Origin: Lacisediminihabitans sp046156175
GTDB lineage: Bacteria; Actinomycetota; Actinomycetes; Actinomycetales; Microbacteriaceae
DNA: 64,000 nt
NCBI RefSeq assembly: GCF_046156175.1
Contig: NZ_JAYLVL010000006.1
Coordinates: 107,621-171,620 of the forward strand
Reading direction: 5' to 3'
A model generated the notes under the pieces. It saw only the letters and a list, made by a program, of their open reading frames with translations. It was not told where the DNA came from and did no database searches. This document shows positions 1 through 9,499 of the stretch, piece after piece; positions within the stretch are counted from its first letter, which is position 1; the number at the start of each line of letters is the position of its first letter. A program made the translations under genes and the position numbers.

Positions 1-256
1 GGATGTCGCCGACTAGCCGACCGAATCGGCCGGGGAACCGCAGCGCATCGGCATTCGGGCGGCGAGGGAATGGCAGCCGTGCGACGACCAGGAGCTCATA
101 ACCCCGCGCCGGCACCAGGCGTGATTCGAGACCCTCCGCGGTGCCGAGGATGAGGATGACCGCCTCCGGGTCGCGAAGCACGAGCCGGTCGGCGACGGCG
201 AGCAGGGGGTTCACATGTCCAGCGGTTCCCCCGCCGGCGAGGAGATACCGCGTCAC
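1..256 (-). CDS. murG: MurG, lipid II synthase (3' end outside window)
   Basis: UDP-GlcNAc:undecaprenyl-pyrophosphoryl-MurNAc-pentapeptide GlcNAc transferase, which makes lipid II on the inner membrane face. Only the N-terminal 85 codons lie in the window. They read M-T-R-Y-L-L-A followed by the glycine-rich donor-domain loop GGGTAGHVNP near residues 8-17, diagnostic of MurG. The GTG start at 256 overlaps the ftsW stop by 4 nt (GTGA), so translation is probably coupled. It is the most distal dcw gene seen here. Confidence 0.93.
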   Translation of the reverse strand, partial: MTRYLLAGGGTAGHVNPLLAVADRLVLRDPEAVILILGTAEGLESRLVPARGYELLVVARLPFPRRPNADALRFPGRFGRLVGDI

Positions 257-1524
257 CTCAGGCGACCGCCGGTCGCAGTCGTCGGCGAGGCGTTCGGAGC
301 ATGGCGCGCGAAGGACAGCACGATTCCGATGCCGAGGAGCGTGGTGACGAGGGCGGACCCTCCCGCGGAGATCAAGGGGAGCGGCACTCCCAGCACGGGT
401 AACAGTCCCAGCACCACCGCGATGTTCACGAAGGCCTGGCCGATGACCCAGATGAGCACCGCGCTGACGGCGACCCGGGCGAAGGCGTCGGTGGTGGGGC
501 GCGCCCGGATGATCCGCACGAAGGTGATCGCGAGCACGAGGAGCAGAACCAGCACGAGGATGGCGCCGATGAGTCCGAGTTCTTCGCCGATGATCGCGAA
601 GATGAAGTCGTTGTCCGCCTCTGGCAGCCAGGACCATTTGAGTTTCGAGTTGCCGAGCCCCACCCCGAAGATGCCACCGGAGGCCAGTGCCCACCAGCCG
701 TGCACGGTCTGCCAGCAGAGTCCGTTGTGGTCGGTATCTGTCTGGCAGCCGTTGACCACAGCCGCGATTCGGGAGGCCCGGGAGCCAGAACCGAGCGCGA
801 TGGCGGCGCCGGCGATCACGATGGCCACGAGGGGAATCGCGAAGAGCCGCATGCTGACACCGGCGAAGAACAGCGTGGCGAAGACGATCGCGAGCAGGAT
901 GATCGCGGTGCCGACGTCGCCGCCGAGCACGACGAGCCCGATCGCGAGTCCCGCCGGGATGAGTGGCTTGATGAGCTCCCGCCAGTCGTCCAGCCGATCC
1001 TGCATGCCCGCGAGGGACTTGCCGAGCCAGAGCACGAGGGCGACCTTGATGAGCTCCGAAGGCTGGGCGGTAAAGCCGGCGATGTTGATCCAGTTGCGGT
1101 TTCCGTTGATCTCGACGCCGATGTGCGGCACGAAGACCAGCAGCTGGAGTCCGATGGCGATGACGAGGAATCGACCGGCCCATTTCTTCCAGAAGAAGGC
1201 GGGGAGGCGGGCCGCGATGAGCATCAGGGGCACACCGATGGCGGCGAACAGTACCTGCCGAATGAAGCCGTTGAAGAAGTCGCCGCTCGCTTTGAAGGAC
1301 TCGACCGCCGAGGAGGAGAGCACCATCACCAGTCCGAAGACCACGAGGAAGAGCGTCGTTCCGAGAAGGAGGAAGTAACTGCCGGTCTCGGCGGCGAAGA
1401 GACGCTTGACGGTGACCACGGCGGCGGGGCCGCGGGACTCGTTCTGTTCTGCCGCGCGGGCACCGGGGACGGGGCGCGCCGCGGGCCTAGCCTTCGCCCG
1501 GGGTCGCGGGGGGCTCGTGGTCAT
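253..1524 (-). CDS. ftsW: FtsW, septal SEDS glycosyltransferase
   Basis: SEDS-family membrane peptidoglycan polymerase that works with the FtsI transpeptidase at the septum. The protein is 423 aa with a basic, Pro/Ala-rich cytoplasmic N-terminus of about 40 residues and then multiple hydrophobic segments. The SEDS signature AQPSELIK and the C-terminal PLPLISAGGSA motif are visible. The frame stays open further upstream (to 1668), but that part lies inside murD in another frame. ATG at 1524 (MTTSPPRP) is the likely start, overlapping the murD 3' end by 38 nt. It lies between murD and murG, the usual dcw position. Confidence 0.93.
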   Translation of the reverse strand: MTTSPPRPRAKARPAARPVPGARAAEQNESRGPAAVVTVKRLFAAETGSYFLLLGTTLFLVVFGLVMVLSSSAVESFKASGDFFNGFIRQVLFAAIGVPLMLIAARLPAFFWKKWAGRFLVIAIGLQLLVFVPHIGVEINGNRNWINIAGFTAQPSELIKVALVLWLGKSLAGMQDRLDDWRELIKPLIPAGLAIGLVVLGGDVGTAIILLAIVFATLFFAGVSMRLFAIPLVAIVIAGAAIALGSGSRASRIAAVVNGCQTDTDHNGLCWQTVHGWWALASGGIFGVGLGNSKLKWSWLPEADNDFIFAIIGEELGLIGAILVLVLLLVLAITFVRIIRARPTTDAFARVAVSAVLIWVIGQAFVNIAVVLGLLPVLGVPLPLISAGGSALVTTLLGIGIVLSFARHAPNASPTTATGGRLR

Positions 1525-3010
1525 TCGTGCCCTCTCCGCCTGCATCTCGTGCTGTGTCTGCCTCGCGCACCGCGTCTGCGAACCGGTTGCCCCGGTCGGC
1601 GTAGTCGGTGAACTGGTCCATGGATGCGGCCGCCGGAGCGAGAAGGACTGTGTCCCCGGGCTGGGCAACCGCGACCGCCAGTCTCACGACTGTCGGCATC
1701 ACCTCTTTAGTGTCGGCGGTGTCGACCTCGAACACGGGCAGCGATGGCGCGTGTCGCAGGAACGCCTCGCGAAGCGCGGAACGGTCGGCACCGATCAGGA
1801 CTACCGCACGCAGCCGCGCCCGGTTCGCCGACACCAGTTCGGTGACATCCACTCCCTTGAGCAGTCCGCCGACCACCCAGACCACGGAGTCGAAGGATTC
1901 GAGCGCAGCCTGGGCCGCGTGCGGATTCGTCGCCTTCGAGTCGTTCACCCACCGGATGCCGTCGCGGTCGAGGATCGTCTCTGTGCGGTGATGGTCCATG
2001 CGGAAGGCACGAAGCGCCGCGCGGATATCGGCCGGCGATACATCGAAAGATCGGGCGAGGGCGGATGCGGCGAGCACATTGGCGATCATGTGCGGCGAGC
2101 CGAGACCCACGGTCTCGAGTTCGTGGACCGTGGTGATCTCGGTGGCAGAGCGCCAGCGGTCGGCAAGGAAGGCGCGATCCACCACGATCTCGTCGACGAG
2201 ACCGACATCGCTCGGGCCGGGAAGGCCGCGACCGAAGCCGATCGCGCGGCATCCCTCCACCACCTCCGCCTCCTCGACGAGTTCTCGGGTGGTGTCGTCC
2301 TCGAGGTTGTAGACACAGGCGACCCGGGTGCGTTCGTAGACGCTGCCTTTGGCTACGCGGTAGGCCGCAGCCGAACCATGCCAATCGAGGTGGTCATCCG
2401 CCACGTTGAGACACACGCTCGACCACGCAGACATGGACTGCAGGTAGTGCAGCTGGAAGCTGGAGAGTTCGACGACCAGAGCATCGAATCCGATCGGGTC
2501 GCGCACGGCATCGAGCACCGGCACGCCGACGTTGCCGCAGGCGATCGCCCGCTTGCCGCCCGCGACGAGCATCGCGGTCGTGAGCTGCGTCGTGGTCGTC
2601 TTGCCGTTGGTGCCGGTGATGGCGATCCACTCGGCGACACGACCCGAACGATCGCGCAGTCGCCAGGCGAGTTCGACATCTCCCCACACCGGCACGCCGG
2701 CGCCCGTGGACCACGCGACGAGCGGATGCGATGGGGCGAAGCCGGGCGAGACGACGACGAGCTCCGGAGCGAAGGCTTCCAGCTCTGTCTCCAGCTCGGC
2801 GACAGCGAGGCGCACTCCGATCACGTCGAGCAGATCGGCGATCTCGCCATCGGCACGATCGGCCAGCACGACCAGCTCGGCTCCGAGCTCCGCGAGGGTG
2901 TCGGCGACCGAGAATCCGGTCATCCCCAGCCCGAGCACGGCGACCCGAAGCCCCGCCCAGTCGGCATTCCATCCGGTGAGGCCGGCCACATCATCCGCAG
3001 TCCGTGACAT
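1487..3010 (-). CDS. murD: MurD, UDP-MurNAc-L-Ala--D-Glu ligase
   Basis: Cytoplasmic ATP-dependent ligase adding D-glutamate to UDP-MurNAc-L-alanine. The protein is 507 aa. It has an N-terminal Rossmann-like UDP-binding region (VAVLGLGMTG near residue 21), the Mur-ligase P-loop ITGTNGKTTTTQL, and the C-terminal NDSKATNPHA motif typical of MurD. The ATG at 3010 shares one base with the mraY stop (TGATG), and the frame upstream of it is only a shadow of mraY. The C-terminus carries a polar extension that overlaps ftsW. Confidence 0.94.
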   Translation of the reverse strand: MSRTADDVAGLTGWNADWAGLRVAVLGLGMTGFSVADTLAELGAELVVLADRADGEIADLLDVIGVRLAVAELETELEAFAPELVVVSPGFAPSHPLVAWSTGAGVPVWGDVELAWRLRDRSGRVAEWIAITGTNGKTTTTQLTTAMLVAGGKRAIACGNVGVPVLDAVRDPIGFDALVVELSSFQLHYLQSMSAWSSVCLNVADDHLDWHGSAAAYRVAKGSVYERTRVACVYNLEDDTTRELVEEAEVVEGCRAIGFGRGLPGPSDVGLVDEIVVDRAFLADRWRSATEITTVHELETVGLGSPHMIANVLAASALARSFDVSPADIRAALRAFRMDHHRTETILDRDGIRWVNDSKATNPHAAQAALESFDSVVWVVGGLLKGVDVTELVSANRARLRAVVLIGADRSALREAFLRHAPSLPVFEVDTADTKEVMPTVVRLAVAVAQPGDTVLLAPAAASMDQFTDYADRGNRFADAVREADTARDAGGEGTNDHEPPATPGEG

Positions 3011-4116
3011 CAGGGAACCCGGGAGAGCCATTCGAGGTAGAAGGTGCCGACACCGGCGGCCACGAAGAGGCCGGAGATGATCCAGAACCGCACGACGATC
3101 GTGACCTCCGCCCAGCCCTTCATCTCGAAGTGGTGATGCAGCGGGCTCGCGCGCCAGATCCGTTTGCCGCGGGTCGCCTTGAAGTAGATGCGCTGCACGA
3201 TCACCTGACCGGTGATGACGAGGAACAGTCCGCCGATCAGCACGAGGAGCAGCTCGGTGCGGGAGAGGATCGCGAGCGCCGCGAGAGCCCCACCGAGGCC
3301 GAACGATCCGGTGTCGCCCATGTGGATCTGGGCCGGAGCGGTGTTCCACCAGAGGAAGCCGATGAGCGAGCCGACGATCGCCGCCGCGACCACCGCGATG
3401 TCGAGCGGACGGGACACGGTGTAGCACTTGAAGAGATTGCCGCTCTCCGCGATCGTCGCGCTGAAGCAGGACTGGTTCGACTGCCAGAATCCGATGATGA
3501 TGTAGGAGCCGATTGCGAAGATGGACGACCCGGCGGCGAGGCCGTCGAGCCCGTCGGCGAGATTCACCGCATTGGTGGTCGCCGTCGTGATCAGCACGAT
3601 CCAGGCGATGAAGAGGATGATCCCGAAGGTCGCGCCGAACACCACGACGAAGTTGAAGTTGAGATCGCGCACGAAGGAGATCGCCGTCGAGGCCGGTGTG
3701 CGGTTGTTCGCGTCCCGGTAGACGATGGCGATGATGCCGAACACGATGGCCACGATCACCGTGCCGACGATCTTGTACCAGCCGGCGAGGCCGACACTGT
3801 TCTGGCGCTTGACCTTGAGGTAGTCGTCCAGGAAGCCGATCAGGCCGAGGCCCGCCATCATCGCGAGCACGAGGATGCCGGTGCCGGCGACGGAGTCTCC
3901 CCCGACGAGATGCCCGACGAAATAGCCCACTATCGACGCGGTGATGAAGACGATTCCGCCCATCGACGGCGTTCCGCGCTTCATCACGTGCGCGGTGGGG
4001 GTGTCAGCCCGGTAGAACTGTCCGAGCTTCAGCCGCCTGAACGCTTTCGCGAACACCGGTGTCAGCAGCAGGGTGAACACCATTCCGACGCCGCCGGCGG
4101 TGAGGAGCGCGATCAC
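3010..4116 (-). CDS. mraY: MraY, phospho-MurNAc-pentapeptide translocase
   Basis: Integral membrane enzyme transferring phospho-MurNAc-pentapeptide to undecaprenyl phosphate (lipid I formation). It is 368 aa with about ten hydrophobic segments. Visible motifs are GTPSMGGIVF, FLDDYLKV with paired Asp, NAVNLADGLDGLAAG, and the cytoplasmic histidine cluster SPLHHHFEMKGW. The GTG start at 4116 overlaps the murF stop by 4 nt (GTGA). Upstream in-frame codons belong to a murF shadow. Confidence 0.95.
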   Translation of the reverse strand: MIALLTAGGVGMVFTLLLTPVFAKAFRRLKLGQFYRADTPTAHVMKRGTPSMGGIVFITASIVGYFVGHLVGGDSVAGTGILVLAMMAGLGLIGFLDDYLKVKRQNSVGLAGWYKIVGTVIVAIVFGIIAIVYRDANNRTPASTAISFVRDLNFNFVVVFGATFGIILFIAWIVLITTATTNAVNLADGLDGLAAGSSIFAIGSYIIIGFWQSNQSCFSATIAESGNLFKCYTVSRPLDIAVVAAAIVGSLIGFLWWNTAPAQIHMGDTGSFGLGGALAALAILSRTELLLVLIGGLFLVITGQVIVQRIYFKATRGKRIWRASPLHHHFEMKGWAEVTIVVRFWIISGLFVAAGVGTFYLEWLSRVP

Positions 4117-5519
4117 GCGGGCACCCCACCGAGACGGTCGCCGAGAAAGCGGAGGTTGGCGGACTTCGACGATTTCACCAGCACGACGTCGCCCGCGCGC
4201 AGGTCCCCGCTCAGCTGCTCGTAGGCCTCGTCGGCGGTCGCGACGAGCGCGGACTCCCCGTCCCACGAGCCCTCGAGGCCCGCGGCGTTGTGGATCTGCC
4301 GGGCCCCGTGGCCCACCACGATGAGCTTCTGGATGTTGAGGCGCACCACGAGGCGCCCGATGCGGTCGTGCTCTTCGTCGGAATACTCGCCGAGAGCGGT
4401 CATCTCGCCGAGAATCGCGATGGAGCGCTGCCCAGGTTCGATGATCTGCGCAAGGGTCTTGAGCGCGGCCGACATCGAGTCAGGGCTGGCGTTGTAGGCA
4501 TCGTTGATCACCACGATGCCGTCTGGTCGGGTCAACACCTCCATGCGCCAGCGTTCGGCGCGCGGCACGGTCTCGAGCGCGGTGATGGCGCTGTCGAGGT
4601 CCACCCCGAGCTCCCGAGCCACCGCGAGAGTGGCGAGGGCGTTCATCACGTGGTGCTCGCCCAGGATCCGCAGCTGCACCGGCCGGTGGAAATCGCCGGC
4701 GATGAGCGTGAATGCCGTGCCGGAGGCGGTGGCACGGAGGTCGTCGCCGCGGACATCGGCCGTGGCATCCAGTCCGAACCAGACCGGGCGGGCCTTGGTG
4801 AGGGCAGCCATGGCGGCGACGCGTTCGTCGTCGACGTTGAGGACGGCGACGGCGCCGGCCGGGAGCTCGGTGACGATCTCGGACTTCGCCCGCTGTGTCT
4901 GCTCGATCCCGCCGAATTCGCCGGCATGGGCGAGCCCCACCTTGAGCACCACCGAGATGTCCGGCACCGCGATACCGACGGTGCGGGCGATATCCCCGAT
5001 TGCGGATGCCCCCATCTCGATGACGAGGAAGCGCGTACCGAAGTCGATGGAGAGCATCGAGAGGGGCGCCCCGACCTGGTTGTTGAAGGAACCGGGAGGG
5101 GCGATGGTGGCTCCGGCCGTCTCCAGCACCGCGCGCAGCATGTTCTTCGTGGTGGTCTTGCCGTTGGATCCGGTGATGCCGATGACCTTCAGCGCGCCCT
5201 CTGCGCGCACGCGGGCAACGACGAACCGGGCGAGATCGGCGAGGGCCGTGAGCGTGTCATCCACCACGACCTGGGACACCGGCAGTTCGAGTTCGTGGTC
5301 GACGATCACCAGTGCCGCGCCATTGTCGAGCGCGGCGTGCGCGAACAGGTGTCCGTCGGAGACTTCCCCGGGCAGCGCGATGAAGATCGATCCCGCGGTG
5401 ACGAGCCTCGAGTCGGTCTGCACCGATCCGGAGATGTCGTCGAAGTCGTGGCTTCCCGGCGCGAGGCGAAGGGTGCCGCCGACGGCCGCCGAGAGCTCGG
5501 CAAGCGTGAGGGAGATCAC
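4113..5519 (-). CDS. murF: MurF, D-Ala-D-Ala-adding ligase
   Basis: UDP-MurNAc-tripeptide--D-alanyl-D-alanine ligase, the last cytoplasmic muropeptide step. It is 468 aa. Features are the N-terminal MurF substrate domain with the DSR signature (QTDSRLVTAGSIFIAL near 34-50), the P-loop GITGSNGKTTTKN near residues 114-126, and the AYNASPDSM motif. GTG at 5519 follows the murE TAA directly with no gap, consistent with translational coupling. Confidence 0.94.
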   Translation of the reverse strand: MISLTLAELSAAVGGTLRLAPGSHDFDDISGSVQTDSRLVTAGSIFIALPGEVSDGHLFAHAALDNGAALVIVDHELELPVSQVVVDDTLTALADLARFVVARVRAEGALKVIGITGSNGKTTTKNMLRAVLETAGATIAPPGSFNNQVGAPLSMLSIDFGTRFLVIEMGASAIGDIARTVGIAVPDISVVLKVGLAHAGEFGGIEQTQRAKSEIVTELPAGAVAVLNVDDERVAAMAALTKARPVWFGLDATADVRGDDLRATASGTAFTLIAGDFHRPVQLRILGEHHVMNALATLAVARELGVDLDSAITALETVPRAERWRMEVLTRPDGIVVINDAYNASPDSMSAALKTLAQIIEPGQRSIAILGEMTALGEYSDEEHDRIGRLVVRLNIQKLIVVGHGARQIHNAAGLEGSWDGESALVATADEAYEQLSGDLRAGDVVLVKSSKSANLRFLGDRLGGVPA

Positions 5520-7058
5520 TTAGGCCCAACCCGCCTCTCGCAGGGCCTCGCGGGCCTCCGCGCGGGCCGAGTACGGCGTGCGCTCGCCCCGGATGTCGCG
5601 GTAATCCTGATGCCCCGGGCCGGCCCAGAGGATGGAGTCGCCCTCCTGGGCGAGCGCCACCGCCACGCGGATCGCCTTCTCGGGGGGACTGACCTCGTGC
5701 AGCTCCGCCTGGTGCTCGGCGAGATTCGCGCCCTCGATGAGGGTGGCCCGGATGGATTCCGGGTCTTCGAATCGCGGGTGATGATCGGTTATCACCAGGA
5801 TGTCGGATCCCTCTGAGGCGACCCGGCCCATCTCGTGCCGCTTTGTCGTGTCCCGGTCGCCGTCGGCGCCGAACACCATGATCACGCGGCCGGTGGTGAA
5901 CTTGCTCACGGCGCCGAGGGTGTTGAGGAAGGCATCGGGACTGTGACCGAAATCGACGTAGACACTCGGTCCGCGGTCTCCGGAGACCCGCTCGGTGCGT
6001 CCGGGCAGGTAGGCGTCGATACCGCCCTCGATCGCCTGGCCGATGGCTTCGAGTTCGAAACCCGCCTCCACCAGCATCACGATCGCGAGCGCCGCGTTGG
6101 CCGCCATGTGCCAGCCGATGAGGGGCACGTGCGTGGTGATCGAACGCCCCTCCGGCCCGGTGAGGGTGAATTCCACGCCGGAGGCGCGCTCATCGAGGAT
6201 CTCGACGTTCCACTCCCCCACGATGCCGGGAGTCGCGGAGATCGTGGTGACCGGGATACGGGACCGGTCGACGACCTTCTGGCCCCAGGCGGTGTCGAGG
6301 GAGACGACTCCGCGCTTTCCGCGCTCCGGGTCGAAGAACCCGAGCTTGGCTTCGAAGTACTCGTCCATGTCGGCGTAGTCGTCGAGGTGGTCGTGGCTGA
6401 GGTTGGTGAAGGCCACCACATCGAACATGAGCCCGTCGATCCGGTTCTTGGTGAGGGCCTGAGCGCTCACCTCGACGGCGACCGCTCGCACCTCGCTCTC
6501 GCGCATCCGGGCGAGCAGGGCGTGCATCTCGCTCGCTTCGGGGGTGGTGAGCCGGGAGACGACGCTCACGTCGCCGATGTGACGCTCTGCAGTGGACGAA
6601 AGGCCCGTCACGAGCCCGAGCTGCTTGAGAATCGCTTCGAGGATGTAGGCGGTGGAGGTCTTGCCGTTGGTGCCGGTGATACCGAGCATGAGCGGCGGAT
6701 GCTCGTTGGTGCGGTACACCCACGCCGAGACCTCGCCGAGCGCGAGGCGCGGCGACTCGACGATCACGATCGGCAGACCGCTGTCCGCGGCGAGTGCGGC
6801 TCCGGCCCGGTCGGTGAGCACCGCAACGGCACCGCTCGCGGCCGCCTGCGCCGCGTAGGAGGCGCCGTGGCTGTTGAGACCCTGGATGCCCACGTAGAGG
6901 TCACCAGATTCCACCTCGGTCGAACGCAGGGTGACTCCGGTGATCTCGACGCCGTCGAGGGAGCCGACCGAGTCAAGCCCGAATTCCGAAACGAGTCCGG
7001 TGAGAGGCCTGGCCAGCGGATGCTCCGGTCGAAGAACCGGGGGGATCCGTGCAGTCAC
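5520..7058 (-). CDS. murE: MurE, diamino-acid-adding Mur ligase
   Basis: Cytoplasmic ligase adding the third residue to UDP-MurNAc-L-Ala-D-Glu. It is 512 aa. P-loop GITGTNGKTST lies at 127-136, the YFEAKLGFFD segment carries the carbamylated-lysine candidate K238, and the C-terminal domain ends normally. The specificity loop reads D-H-H-P-R at 425-429 followed by FEDPE, whereas the meso-diaminopimelate type has DNPR. The side chain selected is therefore probably not meso-DAP, which fits the B-type cell walls known in Microbacteriaceae. Which diamino or hydroxy acid is used cannot be read from sequence. GTG start at 7058, 13 nt after the ftsI stop. Confidence 0.92.
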   Translation of the reverse strand: MTARIPPVLRPEHPLARPLTGLVSEFGLDSVGSLDGVEITGVTLRSTEVESGDLYVGIQGLNSHGASYAAQAAASGAVAVLTDRAGAALAADSGLPIVIVESPRLALGEVSAWVYRTNEHPPLMLGITGTNGKTSTAYILEAILKQLGLVTGLSSTAERHIGDVSVVSRLTTPEASEMHALLARMRESEVRAVAVEVSAQALTKNRIDGLMFDVVAFTNLSHDHLDDYADMDEYFEAKLGFFDPERGKRGVVSLDTAWGQKVVDRSRIPVTTISATPGIVGEWNVEILDERASGVEFTLTGPEGRSITTHVPLIGWHMAANAALAIVMLVEAGFELEAIGQAIEGGIDAYLPGRTERVSGDRGPSVYVDFGHSPDAFLNTLGAVSKFTTGRVIMVFGADGDRDTTKRHEMGRVASEGSDILVITDHHPRFEDPESIRATLIEGANLAEHQAELHEVSPPEKAIRVAVALAQEGDSILWAGPGHQDYRDIRGERTPYSARAEAREALREAGWA

Positions 7059-7071
7059 AGCGTCTACTTTC

Positions 7072-8859
7072 TTACCAGGTCGTCGCCGGATAGGTGGATG
7101 GCGTTGTCGACGGGGGGACCCGGTACTTTGTGAGCACCTGGGACATGATCTTCTTGAAGGTCGGCGCCGCAGCGGCCGAACTCTTCATGGTAGCTGGCTT
7201 CGTGTAGGTCACGACAACCACGTACTGAGGGTTCTCTGCGGGGGCGATACCGGCGAACGACACGATGCGGTCGGAGGTGTAGCCGCCCGGCCCCGCGACC
7301 TCCGCGGTGCCGCTCTTGCCCGCCACGCGGTAGCCCGGGATCTTCACGGCCTTGGACAGCTCGCCGCCCTGCACCACGCTTTCGAGCATGTTGACCACGG
7401 TCTTCGCCGTGCTCTCGGACACCACCCGCGTCCCCGCGGTGGAGGGTACATCGGTGACGGTTCCGTCGGGCTTGGTGCAGCTCTCGACGAGGGTCATCGG
7501 CAGTCTCACACCACCGTTCGCGAGCGTGCCGAAGATCTGAGCCACTTGCAGGGCGGTCGCAGAGACACCCTGGCCGTAGAGCACGTTGTACTTGCTCTGA
7601 TCGTCCCAGGGTTTCGACGCGCTTCCGGTGACACCGAGGTTGCCCGAAGCCTCACCCAAGAAGTCGACGGCGGTCTTCTGGCCCAAGCCGAACTTCTTCA
7701 TGTAGGCGAGGCGCACATCCTCGGGCACCTGCGACCCGAGCATGGAGATGCCGACGTTCGACGAGTTCTGCAGCACTCCGGTGAGCGTGAGCTGCTCGGT
7801 GGGGTGAGGAGTGGCATCGCGCACGAAACCGCCCTCGGGTGTCGTCCATTTCGAGGGGACAGTCGCCTGCATGCTCGGTGATCCGATCCCCGTCTCGAGC
7901 AGGATTGCGGCAGACATCGCCTTGAAGACGGAACCCGGTTCGTATTGGGCAGTGAAGGCACGGGATCCGAAGTTCTCCACGGCAGAGCCATCGATGTTGT
8001 TCGGGTCGACGGCGGGCCAGTCGGCGGCCGCCATGATGTGGAAATCCTTGATGCGCAGCACGATGGCCGTACCGGACTGGGCGCCGACCGCGGTGGCCTG
8101 CTCCGCGATCGCTTGAGTGGCGAACCAGTCGAGGTCGCTGTCGATGGAGAGTTTGAGTGTGCCCCCGGGAGTGGATGGCTTGGTGGTGATCGAACTGCCG
8201 GGGATCTGCACACCGTCGGCACCCTGCTCGTAGGTTGTTGTGCCGTTGGTGCTGGCGAGGCACTTGTCGCCCGTGACCTCGAGCCCGCCGCCGGGGCCTC
8301 CCGTGTTCATGTACCCGGTGAGGTTTCCGGCTACCGCGCCGTTCGGATAGGTGCGCTTGGGATGCAGTTGGAAGACGATGCCCGGGATCTTGAGCTTCTC
8401 GATGGCACGACGTGTCGCGAGATCGACCGACTTGGTGACGACGGAATAGTTCGAGTTCGGGTCCTTGGTCAACGCCTGGTACACCGTCGCCGGATCCTGC
8501 TTGGTGAGGCCGGCGAGCTCGGTGGCGGCCTGCATCACGGTGATGGTGGTCCTGGTGCCATCCTTCGCGGTGACGGTGAACCCGCCGGCCGCGTTCATCT
8601 TCGTGAAGTTCGCCGGGGACACGGTCACGTCGTAGCGATTGACGCTGTCGGCGAGCATCACACCGTTGGTGTCGACGATGTCGCCGCGCGCCGCGTAGGT
8701 GGGGGTCTCGACCGCTCTCTTACTGAGCGCATCGGTGGTCAGCTGATCGGCCCGCACGAGCTGGATGTCGACGAGCCGTACGGCGAAGACGCCGATGACG
8801 GCGAACACCATCACGATCGCGAGGGCCAGGCGACGACGACTGCGACGCGGATTGGTCAC
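7072..8859 (-). CDS. ftsI: FtsI/PBP3-type class B transpeptidase
   Basis: Septal class B penicillin-binding protein that cross-links peptidoglycan with FtsW. It is 595 aa. A single N-terminal membrane anchor lies at about residues 10-30, followed by a PBP dimerisation domain and a transpeptidase domain. The three active-site motifs are present: S-V-F-K in EPGSVFK, SSN in QNSSNVG, and KSGT in AGKSGTAEV. GTG start at 8859 with a strong GAGGAGG Shine-Dalgarno sequence about 7 nt upstream, which decides the start. Confidence 0.95.
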   Translation of the reverse strand: MTNPRRSRRRLALAIVMVFAVIGVFAVRLVDIQLVRADQLTTDALSKRAVETPTYAARGDIVDTNGVMLADSVNRYDVTVSPANFTKMNAAGGFTVTAKDGTRTTITVMQAATELAGLTKQDPATVYQALTKDPNSNYSVVTKSVDLATRRAIEKLKIPGIVFQLHPKRTYPNGAVAGNLTGYMNTGGPGGGLEVTGDKCLASTNGTTTYEQGADGVQIPGSSITTKPSTPGGTLKLSIDSDLDWFATQAIAEQATAVGAQSGTAIVLRIKDFHIMAAADWPAVDPNNIDGSAVENFGSRAFTAQYEPGSVFKAMSAAILLETGIGSPSMQATVPSKWTTPEGGFVRDATPHPTEQLTLTGVLQNSSNVGISMLGSQVPEDVRLAYMKKFGLGQKTAVDFLGEASGNLGVTGSASKPWDDQSKYNVLYGQGVSATALQVAQIFGTLANGGVRLPMTLVESCTKPDGTVTDVPSTAGTRVVSESTAKTVVNMLESVVQGGELSKAVKIPGYRVAGKSGTAEVAGPGGYTSDRIVSFAGIAPAENPQYVVVVTYTKPATMKSSAAAAPTFKKIMSQVLTKYRVPPSTTPSTYPATTW

Positions 8860-8893
8860 GGGCGCCTCCTCTCGGGATGCGTGCTGGTGGTGG

Positions 8894-9499
8894 TCAGTGA
8901 GTGATCGGCGACGGCAGCACGGTCTGTGCGGGAGCCCCCGGAGTGGACGCTACCGACCCCGCGCCCGCCGATGCGGCAGGCGCGCCCGTCGCCGCCGTCG
9001 CCGCCGCCGCGGCTGCGCTCGCGCCGAGGGCAGAGATGTCGGGGGTGATCAGTGCGTTCGGGGTGTAGGTCGCTGCGTCCGCAGCAACGGCCGTGTCGGC
9101 CGCGGCCGGGGTGGGGGCTCGCGTGACCCCTCCGGAGAGGCTGAGGAAGCCCTGGCTGCCCGTGTTCATCACCATTCCGAGCGCGGTTGCCTGACCGGCG
9201 AGGTTCTGTGGAGACTGAAGCACGTTGAGGGACTCCGCGAGAGCCTGCTGGTCGCGCGACAGGTCGCGCTGGGTCTGCTGCAGGCCAGAGATCTGGTAGG
9301 CGCCATCCGACAGCCAGATGCTGAGCAGAAGCTGCGCCATGAGGATCACGAACAGGCCGGCGACGGCCACGAGGGCGTAGACGACTCGCGGGCGGGCCCG
9401 CTTCTGGCTACGGCTCGAGACGATCTCGATGTGGCGGGGGTGGATATCGCGTTCGGCCGGAAGGAAATCTGGCAGATCGATGGCGAGAGTGTTACTCAT
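8894..9499 (-). CDS. ftsL: FtsL-like septal protein
   Basis: Bitopic division protein, assigned from position between rsmH and ftsI and from topology. The protein is 201 aa. About 38 cytoplasmic residues rich in charge precede one membrane segment near 39-62, then a short helical heptad-like stretch (QISGLQQTQRDLSRDQQALAE) typical of FtsL/DivIC. The last roughly 75 residues are a low-complexity Ala/Thr/Pro/Gly tail outside the membrane, longer than in common FtsL proteins. ATG at 9499 overlaps the rsmH stop (ATGA). Confidence 0.82.
   Translation of the reverse strand: MSNTLAIDLPDFLPAERDIHPRHIEIVSSRSQKRARPRVVYALVAVAGLFVILMAQLLLSIWLSDGAYQISGLQQTQRDLSRDQQALAESLNVLQSPQNLAGQATALGMVMNTGSQGFLSLSGGVTRAPTPAAADTAVAADAATYTPNALITPDISALGASAAAAAATAATGAPAASAGAGSVASTPGAPAQTVLPSPITH

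Noticed and set aside
215..3007. Large plus-strand frames across ftsW and murD
   Set aside because: They lie opposite well-conserved cell-wall genes and have no family features or Shine-Dalgarno sequence.
3011..3427. Extended N-terminus of MurD (about 139 extra residues)
   Set aside because: The extra part is a shadow of mraY. The ATG at 3010 gives the proper MurD start and joins the mraY stop.
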